DNA from: Adiantum capillus-veneris
Taxonomy: Eukaryota > Streptophyta > Polypodiopsida > Polypodiales > Pteridaceae
Reading direction: 5' to 3'
Assembly: GCA_014529385.2 (NCBI GenBank)
Contig: CM043953.1
Coordinates: 93,873,342 to 93,937,341 of the forward strand
DNA: 64,000 nt
The first letter of the stretch is position 1. The number at the start of each line of letters is the position of its first letter. The position numbers and the translations under genes were made by a program. The notes below the pieces were generated by a model, which was given only the letters and a program-made list of their open reading frames with translations, did not search any database and was not told where the DNA came from. Shown here in pieces: positions 29,318 through 41,506 of the stretch.

Positions 29318-31945
29318 CTATGCAATTGTAGGAAGTCGATGTGAGGGGTTTTGACGCATCTTTATCATGTACTCCACAACCCTTTCCATGCCCATAACCT
29401 CAATTGGAAGAGATCCCGACTCAAGAAGTAGGAGCATATATGGTGTTTGTGTCTTAACTTGGAGAAAGTTTGTAAGAAAACGCTTTTGGACATTCTCAAA
29501 CTCTTTCCAAGTAGACTTTGAGATGCTCCCGCCCCACACTTCAACTCCATAAAGAAGAACCGGTGTCACCAATGCATCAAAAAGATACTTCTTGAGAACC
29601 CAACACTTGATGTTTCCCGCATTACACATGTTCTCAAATGCATAATATGCTCTCTTTCCCGCTTCCAAACGACGCATAGCACATTCATGCCACTTGTGAT
29701 TGGATGGAACCTCAAGGCCAAGGTACTTAAAGCTCTCAACAACTTCAAGTGTCTCGTTGTTGTACACAATGCATGGCTTCTCCTTATGGTTGGTTTTCAC
29801 AAGCATAACCTTTGTTTTGGATTCATTTACAATCAGCCCACTATGCAAGCAAAAGTTCTCAAGGACAACCATAAGCTTTTGTGCATCTTCTAAAGTGTGT
29901 GCTAGAAGCACTACATCATCCGCATACAACAAAAGCATGATTACCGCATTGCAAATAGTGACCTCTTCAATGCCTTCTTCTTGCATAAAGTCAAGTACCA
30001 TTTGTTCCAATTGATTGATGCATAGACCAAAGAGAGTTGGTGACAATGGACATCCTTGTTTAACCCCAATAGTGCTTACAAAAATTTCTGAAATTTCTCT
30101 TCCCATGCGCAATTGACAAATCACCTTCTCATAGATTCGAGAAACCGCAAGCATAAACTCACTTGGCACTTGGAGTTCTTCCATCCTTCTCCACAAATTG
30201 TTACGTGGAATCATATCAAAGGCTTTCTTAAAGTCCACAAAACAACAATACAATCGCTTGCCTTTCAACCGACTTTCCTCCATGAGAACACGAAGAGTGA
30301 CAAGATGATCAATGGTTCTATGGCATCGACGAAAACCCGCTTGTCCCTTTGTACGCTTGTCATTCTCTTCAACCCAATCACTCAATTTCATCTCCATTAT
30401 GCACCCAAACAACTTTGCCATAAGAGACCCAATCATTATAGTCTGGTAGTTGCTTACATTCTTTACATCCCCTCCTTTATGCAAAGGCTTAACCCAATTA
30501 GTACTCCAATCATAAGGCATACCATATTGAAGTGCAAGGTTGAACATATCACACATCCACTCATGGGTAAAATCTCCCGTCCATTTGATCATCTCCGGCT
30601 TGATACCTTGAAGATCTCCCGCTTTGCGAGTGGCCAACTTTTCAAGCCCACCGCATACATCCTCAATAGTAAAAAAAGACGGCATACATGGGAGTGAACC
30701 ATAAAATGGCATTTTTTCAGTATTTGCTTGCTCATATAATTGCCTACAATGTGTGTACATATCCACTAGACTCAAGTTACCAAAATTCTCAACCCGCTTG
30801 CCTCTCAAGTTTCTCCAAAATCTTCCACATGCATGTGCCTTTTCTTGGACTTGAAATTCTTGTTGCTTTACTTCCCATCTTCTTCTCTTCCTTTGAATCA
30901 ATGCCTTGTATGTATGCAAATGACTTTGATAGTTGTCTTTGTCCATAGTTGCATCAAGCTTTATCAAGGACTTTCGAGCATCTTGACATTCTTTATCAAA
31001 CCACCTTTTGCGTGATCTATCTTTGTTGATACCATGGAGATGCTTTATGGCAAAGCATTCTTCCGCACAAGAACAAATAGCTTTCTTGAAAGCTTCCCAT
31101 TTAGTTTCCAATGGTGCATCACATTGAAGCTTTGTCATCCATAATTTTTTCTCAACCATTTCAATGTACATTGGTGCCCGTTTGAAATCCATACATAGTG
31201 ATAACTTCTCTTTCCTTTGGCTGAGATTATCATGCTTAGTTGCTTCTCCACATGAAAGGTCAATACATAAGGTGCGATGGTCGGATTCCGGGGTCCATTG
31301 ACCAAACATAAAACTCTTTATGCGATACATGATGGCTTCAGAGAGTAGCATATAGTCAATCACACTATCCCCATTATGTCTCCTACATGTAAATCCATTG
31401 GTTCCACTCCACAAAGATACACCATTGGCAATGAGCATACCCGTGCTATTACACATGTGTAAAAGTAACTTTCCATAGTGATCCGGCTCTTTCTCATCCA
31501 CTGAAGTACGATCATACAAGTGAACTTCCTCCAACTCCCTTGAAATGTATGGCATATCAAATTGTTGAGTATCATGTTGCAATGTTTTTGTGCGAGCATT
31601 CATATCCCCAAATACAATAACATCACCTTCACCTTTGAAATAAGCAATGTCCTCTTCCAAATCAGAAAATGGTTGATCTCTATCCATGTAAGCATAAAAG
31701 GGAGAATCATGATGAGGAATGTAGCAACCGGCTACAAAAATGGGTGCTCTTTTTGGTGTCATAATTTTCAGCCATACATAACGTTTGTACTTGTCATCTT
31801 TCACAATTGATACAAAATCTTCCAATCCTTTCTTAACCATACATGCTAACCCTCCTTGTCCTCTTCGTTGCTTGAGATTCTTTGACCACATCAATGAATG
31901 TACATTGTAATCCTCCAAGCCGTTAATCCTTTGTGTATCATGCTC
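29318..31945 (-). CDS. LINE ORF2: apurinic-type endonuclease and reverse transcriptase
   Basis: A continuous open frame of about 875 residues. The endonuclease part has GDMNARTKTL, SVIDYMLLS and SDHRTLCIDL, the metal-binding and catalytic blocks of the APE-like nuclease that nicks the target DNA. The reverse-transcriptase part has GLEKLATRKAGDLQGIKPEM, NWVKPLHKGG, CYCFVDFKKAFD-type block (YCCFVDFKKAFDMI), IGVKQGCPLSPTLFGL and the catalytic LLYADDVVLL, all in the expected order. The true N-terminus is displaced to 33576-33690 by a solo LTR. The stop at 29318 is premature: the frame goes on EASKKVQKTHKSKILSTGW. The catalytic cores look intact, but the interruption and stops make this copy inactive as it stands. 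Confidence 0.92.
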   Translation of the reverse strand, partial: EHDTQRINGLEDYNVHSLMWSKNLKQRRGQGGLACMVKKGLEDFVSIVKDDKYKRYVWLKIMTPKRAPIFVAGCYIPHHDSPFYAYMDRDQPFSDLEEDIAYFKGEGDVIVFGDMNARTKTLQHDTQQFDMPYISRELEEVHLYDRTSVDEKEPDHYGKLLLHMCNSTGMLIANGVSLWSGTNGFTCRRHNGDSVIDYMLLSEAIMYRIKSFMFGQWTPESDHRTLCIDLSCGEATKHDNLSQRKEKLSLCMDFKRAPMYIEMVEKKLWMTKLQCDAPLETKWEAFKKAICSCAEECFAIKHLHGINKDRSRKRWFDKECQDARKSLIKLDATMDKDNYQSHLHTYKALIQRKRRRWEVKQQEFQVQEKAHACGRFWRNLRGKRVENFGNLSLVDMYTHCRQLYEQANTEKMPFYGSLPCMPSFFTIEDVCGGLEKLATRKAGDLQGIKPEMIKWTGDFTHEWMCDMFNLALQYGMPYDWSTNWVKPLHKGGDVKNVSNYQTIMIGSLMAKLFGCIMEMKLSDWVEENDKRTKGQAGFRRCHRTIDHLVTLRVLMEESRLKGKRLYCCFVDFKKAFDMIPRNNLWRRMEELQVPSEFMLAVSRIYEKVICQLRMGREISEIFVSTIGVKQGCPLSPTLFGLCINQLEQMVLDFMQEEGIEEVTICNAVIMLLLYADDVVLLAHTLEDAQKLMVVLENFCLHSGLIVNESKTKVMLVKTNHKEKPCIVYNNETLEVVESFKYLGLEVPSNHKWHECAMRRLEAGKRAYYAFENMCNAGNIKCWVLKKYLFDALVTPVLLYGVEVWGGSISKSTWKEFENVQKRFLTNFLQVKTQTPYMLLLLESGSLPIEVMGMERVVEYMIKMRQNPSHRLPTIA

Positions 31946-32236
31946 TGTCATAAAATCTAATATCTAACTAACCCAAATGATTTTCTCATATTAAATTGAT
32001 CACTTAATGTGGGAGAATAAACGGGAACAAGTGTTAAGATATAGGTATGTGCTTTTAGATCTATCTCAACACGGGGCCAATGTAAAGGGGCCCAAAAGGG
32101 AGATGGTCTATCAAAGAGCAAGGCTAACCAATGGAGCATAAGACCTTAGGGTTAGCTTCATTGAAGACCTCCAATAAATGTGTGTAGAAGTCCTTTTGAC
32201 CTTAAGTAAGCTAGGGCTGAGCTTGAGGTGGGAACC

Positions 32237-32412
32237 CGGCCCAAGCTCGAGGTGCTTGTCCTGCTTGAGGTGCTTGTCATGCTTGAGGTGTTTTTCATGC
32301 TTGAGGTGCTTGATTAAGATGCTTGAGGTGCTTGACTGGCTCCATGCTTGAGGTGCTTGACTTGCTGCATGATTAAAGTACTTGAGGTGCCTTGAGAAGC
32401 TTGCCTGAGATG
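32237..32412 (+). repeat. Minisatellite in the solo LTR
   Basis: About eight degenerate copies of an 18-bp-like unit, gcttgaggtgcttgtcat. The equivalent part of the D 5' LTR (about 35625-35700) holds far fewer copies, so the array has expanded in this LTR. Confidence 0.8.
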
Positions 32413-33358
32413 CTTGTGGGAACCCCCCCTAGTTCAAGTGCTTTGTCATGCTTGGTGAGTAAGGTGCTTGATCACCTAAAAGTCAAAAGCATTCCTACAA
32501 GAGGGGGGGCGAGCCCTTTTCCTAGGGCCTAGAGAGAGAACACCCACTCACACATACAAGGGAAGCCCATCTTGAAGAGGCAGCAAGGACACATGTCAGG
32601 CCCCTACCCATGTTACCTTCATGTGTTGCTTGAAGCCTATTGGCTAGGCTTCAAAGGGGTCCAATGATAAATTACATGAATTATCTAATTGTTTTAGCAT
32701 TTATCAAGTCCTCTCTCTCAAAGGGGAAAGGGGGACACTTGTCCCAAGGCTACCCATGTTGCTTGTAATGGCTCCTGCTTGTGATTGGCTAGGCCTGGAG
32801 GGGTCCAATGAGCTTCAGGCATGAGCTACAAGGGGGGGTCGACCCAAGCAAGCTAGGGGGGTGCCTAGGGGGTATACTCACCCACACACACTCACAAGCA
32901 CTCTCATTGTGTGATATGCAAAGTGCAAGAGCTCCCTCTCCAAGCAAGTAGAGGTTGAGAGCCTACACCAACACTCTTGGCTATGGAGTGCAAATCCAAC
33001 CAAGAGCCATGCTTCAATGCTTAAGCTTGCCATCTCCTTCTTCTTCATTACTATGCTATTATGTATGCTAGCAACAAGAGTATGATAAGTGAGGAACTAA
33101 TTCTTTCTCCTACGAAATGTTTCTTCTTCCTCTTCCCTACCCTCATTCCCTGCTAGCTCTCTCCACCTTCGAAGGTGTTTGAGGTCTTGGGACTGAGGCT
33201 TGGGATAGTTAAAGCTTTCTTCAAGTTTATGTTATGTTTGTGGTGCATGAAGCCTTCCATCTTCATGGCATCACCTAGGTCACAAGGAACACAAAGACTG
33301 TATTGTAACAAGTCTCTCTTTATGGGAGAAATCATAATACAAATGCCTATTGGAGGGG

Positions 33359-33384
33359 GGACCGGCTCCACATAAATCCGGTCC
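33359..33384. other. Conserved LTR hairpin
   Basis: GGACCGG, 12 bases, CCGGTCC. The same hairpin is at 36594-36619, 48302-48327 (weakened), 55517-55542 and 60647-60672, each about 190-230 bp before the LTR end. Confidence 0.7.
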
Positions 33385-33575
33385 TCAATTGTTGTCATGT
33401 TCTCTAAACTCTCTCTCTTGCAAAAGTATTGTCTATGCCAAGTTAACTAATTGCTATGATTATGTTGCTATCTTCAATTATGTCTACCCGCTATGCTCAC
33501 AAAATCATTTCTTGAAAGTACTCTCATTAAATTCCGCTATTCTCAAATTGAATAGGCAAATTCCATTACATGCTC

Positions 33576-33690
33576 CCAAGTTTCAACAAGAAGTACAACA
33601 TCGGCTTTGCTTGTTAGTTCATCAATGCCAACCCCCGCATTCCATGGGTATCCATTACAATTCCAAAAGCATATTTTCAATTGTAACTCG
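33576..33690 (-). pseudogene. LINE ORF2 N-terminus, displaced by the solo LTR
   Basis: Minus-strand translation reads LKICFWNCNGYPWNAGVG, then IDELTSKADVVLLVETW, the first two blocks of the APE-like endonuclease (WNxNG and the catalytic E of ET). It joins, across the solo LTR and one copy of the target duplication, to EHDTQRINGLEDYN at 31945. Confidence 0.85.
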
Positions 33691-33923
33691 GTCTCATAGG
33701 TCACGCATCCCTATTTTCTTGAGAGACTTGCCTCCTCCTTGGGCACATTTTCTTCATGAGAAATCTCCTTGTTTTTATTATTCTTTTCCTCATATGCCTT
33801 GCGACGCATATTTTGTTGCTTCATAGTGCGATCTTCACATACAAAACATTTTGTATCCCTCAAATAGATCCAACTATTATCAAGGATAATCTTTCGCTTG
33901 GTCTCATCCTACGGAGAGGGAGG

Positions 33924-33993
<70 letters not shown>

Positions 33994-34051
33994 CGCGTGC
34001 CAGCCTCTCTCTTCTTACCTCGACGCGCTTGTTCTCATTACGTCCGATCTA

Positions 34052-34129
<78 letters not shown>

Positions 34130-34405
34130 TGGGCATGCCCGTTCTATTCTGCCTGCAGCCGGATATGCACATGTCTAGCATGCTCTTGAGCGCGATGCAC
34201 ATAGCTATAGTCGATCACTCTCCCACAGCGCTCGCCCCCTTACTCCCAATTTGAGCACCACATGGTCTCCCTTGCCAACACCCCTGCCCACCTTGCCTAC
34301 ACCACCTTTTCCCTCTCTCGTGTGTTCGCATAGCAACTTGATCCGAAGTGACCATATATATAAGAGCAAGAAGTCAGCAAGAAGTTGCCCACTGACCTCG
34401 CAGAG

Positions 34406-34482
<77 letters not shown>

Positions 34483-34542
34483 CGCGTGCCAGCCTCTCTC
34501 TTCTTACCTCAGTGCGCTTGTTCTCGTTATGTCCGACCTACC

Positions 34543-34634
<92 letters not shown>

Positions 34635-34697
34635 CGTGTGCCATCCTCTCTCTTCTTACCTCGGTGCGCTTGTTCTCGTTACGTCCGATCTAAGGGG

Positions 34698-34803
<106 letters not shown>

Positions 34804-34830
34804 CATGTGCCAACCTCTCTCTTCTTACCT

Positions 34831-35208
34831 CAGCACCACCTACCAGCCAGCTGCGAATACCATTGGAGTCTCCTTTAGATTTTTTAGGAGCATCTTCTAC
34901 GCATTGGCCTTTTCAAGCACTTTTCTAAAATCGTGCACACATACTTGGAAGTAGGAAAAAAACCCAAAAAAAAACATGTATATTGTAAGAAAAATTGGAT
35001 TATTTGCAATCCTTTATTAAAAAACATTGCCTGGGTGGGAGGACCAGTAGAACCACTACAAGTGCCCTTAAGTTTTCCAATTTGTGTGTTGCTTCAGTCT
35101 AATCAATTGTCTATCGTGCTCTCTTTTCGTAAATGGTTGCTCTAGTGAGAGGACGTGCTGGCCCCTATTCATTTCACGTTAGAAGGTGAGCTTAGTGTGT
35201 TACGAGAT
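34831..35208. other. No recognised gene
   Basis: A 380-bp unique-looking stretch between the P/Q array and element D. It includes an A-rich run near 34957-34973 and no coding motif. Confidence 0.5.
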
Positions 35209-36015
35209 TGTCATAAAATATAATATCTAACTTTACCAATTGATTTTCTCATATTAAATTGATCATTTAATATGGAAAGATAAAAGGGGAACAAGAGTTA
35301 GGATATAGATATGTGCTTTCAGACCTATCTCAACAGGGGATCAAAAGGAGAAGTGGTTGCATCTCAATAGGGGTCCAAAAGGAGACGGTCTACCAAAGAG
35401 CAATGTGCAGTAAGTGCTTCTAGATTTACATAGCAAGGGACCAAGAGGAGAGATGGGTACATCTCAATAGGGGTCCAAAAGGTGGTAGTCTACCAAAGAG
35501 CAACGTGCGTCTAATGGAGATTAAAAGACCTTAGGGTTAGCTTTATTAAAGACCTCCAAAAGTTATTGTTAAAAAGTCCTTTGACCTAAGCATGCTAGAG
35601 CTGACCTTGAGGTGGGAACCCTACCCAAGCATGAGGTGCTTGTCGGCTTGCTAGCTAAAGTGCTGAAAATGTTTGCGGAAACCTTGCCCAAAGCTTGAGG
35701 TAAAATTTTATGCTTAAAATGACTAAGGTTCTTGAAGTGTTCAATTCAAAGATAAACTCTCAAGAGTCATCAACGGTTTTCATGCTTGATTGACTAAGTG
35801 CTTGAAGTATTCAATTCAAACCAAATGAGTAAAGAAGCATAAAAGACACATGTTCAAATGATCCTCCACATGTGCCCCTGATGATGTGCTTGAATCCTAT
35901 TGGATAGGTTTTAAAGGGGTCCAATGGGAATTTAGATGCATAAAAAATAAATAATTAAGTTCTTTCTCTCAAGGAGGAAAAAGAGGACACATGTCCAAAT
36001 GAATAATTAAATAAT

Positions 36016-36062
<47 letters not shown>

Positions 36063-36814
36063 GGACCAAGCATGAGAGGGGGGGTATACTCTCCCACACA
36101 CACACACACACACACACACATTCTCTCATTGTGTGAAGTGCAAAGTGCAAGAGCTCCATATCCTTCTCCAAGCTTGTGGACAAGTGGAGAGTCTACACCA
36201 ACACTCTTGGCTATCGAATGCAAATCCAACCAAGAGCCATGCTTCAATGCTTAAGCTTGCCATCTTCTTCATCTTCATTACTATGCTATTATGCTATGCT
36301 AAGGAAGAAGAGTGATGATAAGTGAGGAACTATTTCTTTCTCCTATGGATGATTCTTCTTCCTCTTTCCTACCCTCGTTCCCTGCTATCTCTCTCCACCT
36401 TCGAAGGTGTTTGTTGAGGCCTTGGGACTGAGGCTTGGGATAGTTAATGTTTTTTGCAAAGTTTATATTATGTTCGTGATGCATGAAGCTTTCCATCTTC
36501 ACAGCATCACCAAGGTCACAAGGAACACAAAGATTGTATTGTATCAAGTCTCTCTTGATGGGAGAATCTATAATACAAACGCCTTTGGAGGGGGGACCGG
36601 CTCCAAGTAAATCCGGTCCTCAACTATTGTCATGTTCTCTAATACTCTCTCTCTTGCAAAAGTATTGTTCATGCCAAGTTAATTAAGTACTATGTTTATG
36701 TTGCTACCATCAATTAAGTTCACCCTCTATGTTCTCAAAGTGATCTCACAAAAATGCTCACTTTAATTCTCTTAATTCCGCTATTCTCAAAGTTCATAGG
36801 CCATTTCCATTACA
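35209..36814 (+). repeat. Element D 5' LTR
   Basis: 1606 bp, TGTCATAAAATA to CCATTACA. It contains (GA)n at 36019-36060 and (CA)n at 36096-36120, and is followed by the primer-binding site TGGTATCAGAGC (36816-36827). Confidence 0.9.
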
Positions 36815-37121
36815 TTGGTATCAGAGCATTTGGTTTCTCTTTTCTTGCTTAAGAAGAGAGGTCCTTAAGTAGCCTATTAATGGTTGATTTGTTAATTATA
36901 TTAGGGTAAGTGAGATTGGGATCTATTATTGTTTTTGTTGAGCCCACTATGTAGGATATGGTGCACACCTCAGGAGCTTTGGTCTTAATAATGGGGTATT
37001 TTTAGACTTGCCTAAGGTTTTACCATTATTGAGCCATAAGAAGTCCAAAAGGAGCTATCCCTTGGAACTTCTGCTATGTTAGACCCACCCTACTACTCTC
37101 TATAATTAACCAATTTGAGCC

Positions 37122-37173
<52 letters not shown>

Positions 37174-37319
37174 TGAGGTCTCTTGATGAGACTCCTGAAA
37201 GAAGACTCTCTCCCATACGAGAGGAGGAATCCAAAGAACAAGAAAGTAATGAATCCCTAAGTTCCTCTGAAGATGTGGCTCCACAAAGACGGTAGTCTAG
37301 ACGATCGCCAACTCCTTCC

Positions 37320-38330
37320 ATGTGGAAATGGTTAACACACAACCCTTCTCCTCGTCATTCCGAAAGTGAAGAGAGGAAACAAAGGAAGAAAAGGTCAAGA
37401 AAGAGGTCACCCTCTTCTCCTTCTTCTTCACCTTCCTCCTCTTCCGACAAAAGCTATGGCTATTCTCCTAGAGAATACAAGAGGGGAGGACATCGCAAAT
37501 CATACCTTGCATGGCGAAGATCACAAAAGCTCAAGAGATTCAAAGAGGGAGAAAGAGTATATCTTTTCTCACCTATTATGACACCTTTGGTGTCACCAAC
37601 AAAGTATTGGCCTTCATCTAGCAGTTTAAGGTGGCCTTTGGAGACGAGGGCTTCAGGGAGTCCTCTAAGCTACACCATGTAGCTATGCACTTTTATAAAT
37701 CTGCTCGTCAATGGTGGGCTAGACTTCATGGCAACGGCAAAGCCCCAAAGACATGGAAAACTCTACAAGTTTCCATAATGAAGCAATTTTTTGCAAGCAA
37801 TGCCAATGACAAAGTGCTCACCGAATGGCAAAGTTTGAAGCTACTTTGCAACGAGTCTATCCACAAATATGTAGACAAATTTTGGGATTTACATCTCAAA
37901 GCTACAATATTTCAAAGGATAGACTTAACCGAACAAAAGAAACAATTTTGTGCGGTATTCCCTGATGAAGAAATGGCCGAGTATGTCAAGTCACAATGGC
38001 CTAGCACTATCACCGAAGTCATCCATCACACTATGGTTGCTTCAAGGATCAATTTCCAACAAGGGGCGAGAAGAAATTTCAAGCACATGGAAAACAAGGA
38101 TTGAAATGAAGCTAAAGGAAAGAGCAATGCTCAAAACTCTTCCCAAGGCAACACCAACACCAACAACAACAAGGCCAAGGAGAAAGGAGCTTACAAAGGT
38201 AAAAATAAGCTCTCTCCCAAAGAATTAGAGGCCTCTCATAAAGACCATAAATGCTTTAATTGTGGGGAGCAAGGACATGGTTATCGTTCTTGCCCCAAAA
38301 GAAATATACGCAATGACACTCCTAGAGCTT
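37320..38330 (+). pseudogene. Element D Gag
   Basis: A leader with (GA)n (37124-37169) is followed by an R/S-rich segment (RKKRSRKRSPSSPSSSPSSS). A Gag core comes next, in a shifted frame from about 37600: HFYKSARQWWARLHGN, then TWKTLQVSIMKQFFAS and KYVDKFWDLHLKATIF. The zinc knuckle CFNCGEQGHGYRSC is near 38252. At least one frameshift and a stop at 38102 break it. It is closely related to Gag of element E. Confidence 0.8.
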
Positions 38331-41207
38331 CCATGGTTGAAGCTCCAAAACGAGGATACTCATTGGAAAGGCTCATTCCTCTCCTATGCTTGGGGAAAGG
38401 TAAGGGAACATTATGCCTTCATCTTGTTTGACCGTGGCTCTACTCACAACTTCACATCAATAGAGTTGGCCACCTAGTTGGGCATTCAAACTTTTGAGAT
38501 GGGAGATACTGTAATTGCTGACACAGCTTTCAAAGGACCGCAAGCCTCCGTTACTCCCTTGGTTGGGAAATTGAGGCTTCATGTCCAAAGCTACGTCGAC
38601 AAAGAATACTTTTTTATCTCTCCTCTCCAACATGAGGATACTACTATCCTAGGGACACCATGGTTCAACCGCATGGCTGCCAACATGAAGTTCCCTGAAA
38701 GGAGAATCTATTTCACCTAGGGAAAAGGGCATGTACATAGATGCTTTCTTTTGATAAGTCAATGAAAATCTCTATTTTTGCGTATATGATTTTTTAAGAG
38801 AATCTATAAATGATTCTAATGTTGCTATTGATGACATCCCTAGTGAGCTACCTCTAAAACGAGGGGATGATGACAATGCAATAGAGCTTCTACTAGGAAG
38901 CTCACCGCCTAATAAACCTCTTTATTGAGTTTCACAAGCTGAACAAGAGGAGATCATGAGACAAGTGCATGACTGGGTGGAAAAATGGATGTTGAGGCCT
39001 AGATCCTCTCCATTCTGTTCACCAGTACTTTTAGTGCAAAAGAAAGATGGCACGTATCACACGTGTGTCGACTATAGAGCACTAAATAGGATCACTATAA
39101 AAAGAAATATTTCTTGTGCCGAGGGTAGAAGATCTATTTGATAAGTTACAAGTTTTGGCCTGGCAAATGCTCCAGCCGCATTCAAATTCACGACGGACAA
39201 AAATCTTCAGGCAACTCAAATTCTCTTGAGGAATGCATGTGACACCTCCATGTAATCTTTCAAGTTGTGAGAGAGAATAATCTTTTCATTAATCAAAAGA
39301 AAAGTGAATTTTTCATTCAAGAGATTCAATATTTAAGTCACATTATCTCTCAAGATGGTATTCGAATGGATCCATCAAAGTTGGTAATAAAAGCATGGCC
39401 TAATCCAAGGAATCTACATGAGCTAAGAAGCTTTATTGGTAGGTCTGCATATTATAGACACTTCATAGCAAAATTCTCTTAAATAGTAGGACCATTGAAT
39501 GACTTAACAAAGAAGAATGTTAAGTATCATGGACTGCTAAAGAACAAAATGCTTTTGACAAGCTCAAAGAGAAGCTTACCTCTCAAGCAGTCCTCATGCT
39601 TCCGGGTCTCTCAAAGCCATTGAGGTCCAATGTGATGCTTGTGGTCATTGCCTTGGAACAGTTTTGCTTTAAGAAGGGCATGCCATAGCATATGAGAGCC
39701 GAAGGCTCAATGCCGATGAACAGGTCTTGGGCATATACGAAAAAGAGCTTTTTAGCTATTCTACATGCCCTAGAAACATGGAAGCACTATCTCTTGGGGG
39801 CTCCATTCATCCTACGAATGGATCACAAAGCCTCAAAAAACTTCATGATGCAAACCAAGCTCTGCAACAAACAAATGAGGTGGGCAAATTTTCTTTCGTA
39901 ATTTAAATTTCATATTGCTCACATTGCTGGCAAGCACAATCAAGTGGTCAATGCTTTTTCACAATGGCCAAGGGTAAATGTGGTGTCTATAGCAACTCAC
40001 AATGATCTATCTTTTATGATAGATGTTTATGCTACTGACCGAGACTTCTAAGTACGTAATTGCAGCCTTTGCATTAGAGAAGAAAAAAGAACCATTCACC
40101 TTGAAGGATGGTTATCTTCCAAACGGCAATAGGCTATGTGTTACTCACCCATACGATAAGAAATTAATGTATGAATCCCATGCTTCTCCTTATGTGGGGC
40201 GAAGAGGGATTCCATAATCTACTCTTCGAGGAGTAGAAGTGTATTTCTGTTTATCATGAAAAGTAAACATACAAGAGTATGTTTCAAAATGCGTGGTATA
40301 CCAAAAAAAAAAATTTGATAGAGGGAAGCAACTTGGATTGTTTTAGTCGACAGGCTTAGCAAGAAAACACACTGTATGCTTGTCAAAAAGACTATTAAGG
40401 CACATCAAACGGCAACCCTCTTTAGATCTCAAATTTTCACGTATCATGGCTTGCCAACATCCATAGTGTCAAACAAAGATCCTAGAATGACCAGTAATTT
40501 CTAGAAGTGTCCCTTTGAGAATCTAGGAATTAGATTAAATTTCTCTTTTGGCCTATCATCCACAAACGGATGACCAAAGTGAAATAACTAATCTAACGAT
40601 TCTTGAATCTTCTAAAAGCCTATGTCATGGAAGTAGAACAACATTCTCAATGAGAGAAGTACCTACCTCTTATAGAGTATGCGTATAATGATATTGTACA
40701 TACTTCTATGGGGAAAGCACCTTTCGAGGTTAAAAAGGGAAGATCCAAAAGTCTCTTTTACTACTTACAGTATATGGGAAGATCTTCACTGCTGCTGATG
40801 CATATAGCCGAGACTCACAAGAATCTTTTTCAAAGATTAAAGAGGTTGTATCCATCTCAAAGCAAAGGCAAAAAGGGCTGCTGCTAATAAGCATAGAAGA
40901 GCCTTAGCCTTTAAGGGAAATGATTGGGTCTTTCTAACGTTTCTCAAGGCTCGTCTAATGCATACTACGGACAAGAATCCTGCGAGCCACCAAGAGTATT
41001 ATGCTAAACTAGAAAAAAGATACTATGGTCCTTTCTTTTAAAATTATTAAGCCAATTAATGAGATGGCTTATTAGTTAAGTTACCCAACCATTGGCTCAT
41101 TCACAATACTAACCATGTGAGTCTACTCAAGCCTTACAAAGGAGAGCCACAAAAAGAACCAATAATGGAGGACCCGCCAGAGATCGAAGATCAAGAAGAG
41201 GTGTTGC
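38331..41207 (+). pseudogene. Element D protease and Pol remnants
   Basis: The protease-like stretch YAFILFDRGSTHNF is at about 38417. RT begins [20 protein letters not shown] (38956) but has lost two internal pieces near 39145 and 39215 relative to E, including the segment that would carry the catalytic FDD. RNase H blocks (YTKKSFLAILHALETWKHYL, MDHKASKNF) are at 39730-39850. Integrase traces (TYHGLPTSIVSN, then SMGKAPFEV) lie between 40400 and 40740. Stops and frameshifts are dense. The reading frame resumes after insertions G and E. Confidence 0.8.
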
Positions 41208-41426
41208 TGTCAGGACACCGGCAAGGCCGGACTAGACAAGGACAGGGCCGCGGGCTAGGCAGTGTGGAAAGGAAGTCCAACTAGGGCAAAGGGCCAGGGG
41301 TCAATGCTATATAGTGGGTGGTTGGGTGGTGGACTCTCAGGCTCTAGCTTCCCTTGTTTTACATTGGTATCAGAGCCAGGGAGGATAAGGGAGAGCTATG
41401 GAGGAGAGTAAACTTGCTTTGCATGT

Positions 41427-41506
<80 letters not shown>

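Larger units (their letters stand above)
31946..33570 (+). mobile_element. Solo LTR of the D/E/F gypsy group
   Basis: 1625 bp, starting TGTCATAAAATC and ending CCATTACA, flanked by perfect duplications tgctc (31941-31945 and 33571-33575). It aligns along its length with the D 5' LTR (35209-36814). The absence of any internal region indicates LTR-LTR recombination. It lies inside the LINE endonuclease domain and so is younger than the LINE. Confidence 0.92.
28631..33905 (-). mobile_element. LINE (non-LTR retrotransposon), minus strand, split by a solo LTR
   Basis: In minus orientation: the last 63 codons of a frame that may be the ORF1 end (about 33900-33712), ORF2 N-terminus (33690-33576), solo LTR, ORF2 (31945-29318 and on in frame), a zinc-knuckle-like C-terminus and a 3' end reading GGACGATAATAAAATC followed by TATC units and (CT)n. 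(GA)n lies at both edges, as expected for insertion into a pre-existing microsatellite. The 5' end of the element is truncated near 33905. Confidence 0.85.

Noticed and set aside
30113-30697. 194-residue plus-strand open frame
   Set aside because: It is the antisense shadow of the LINE ORF2, which has all RT and endonuclease blocks on the minus strand.
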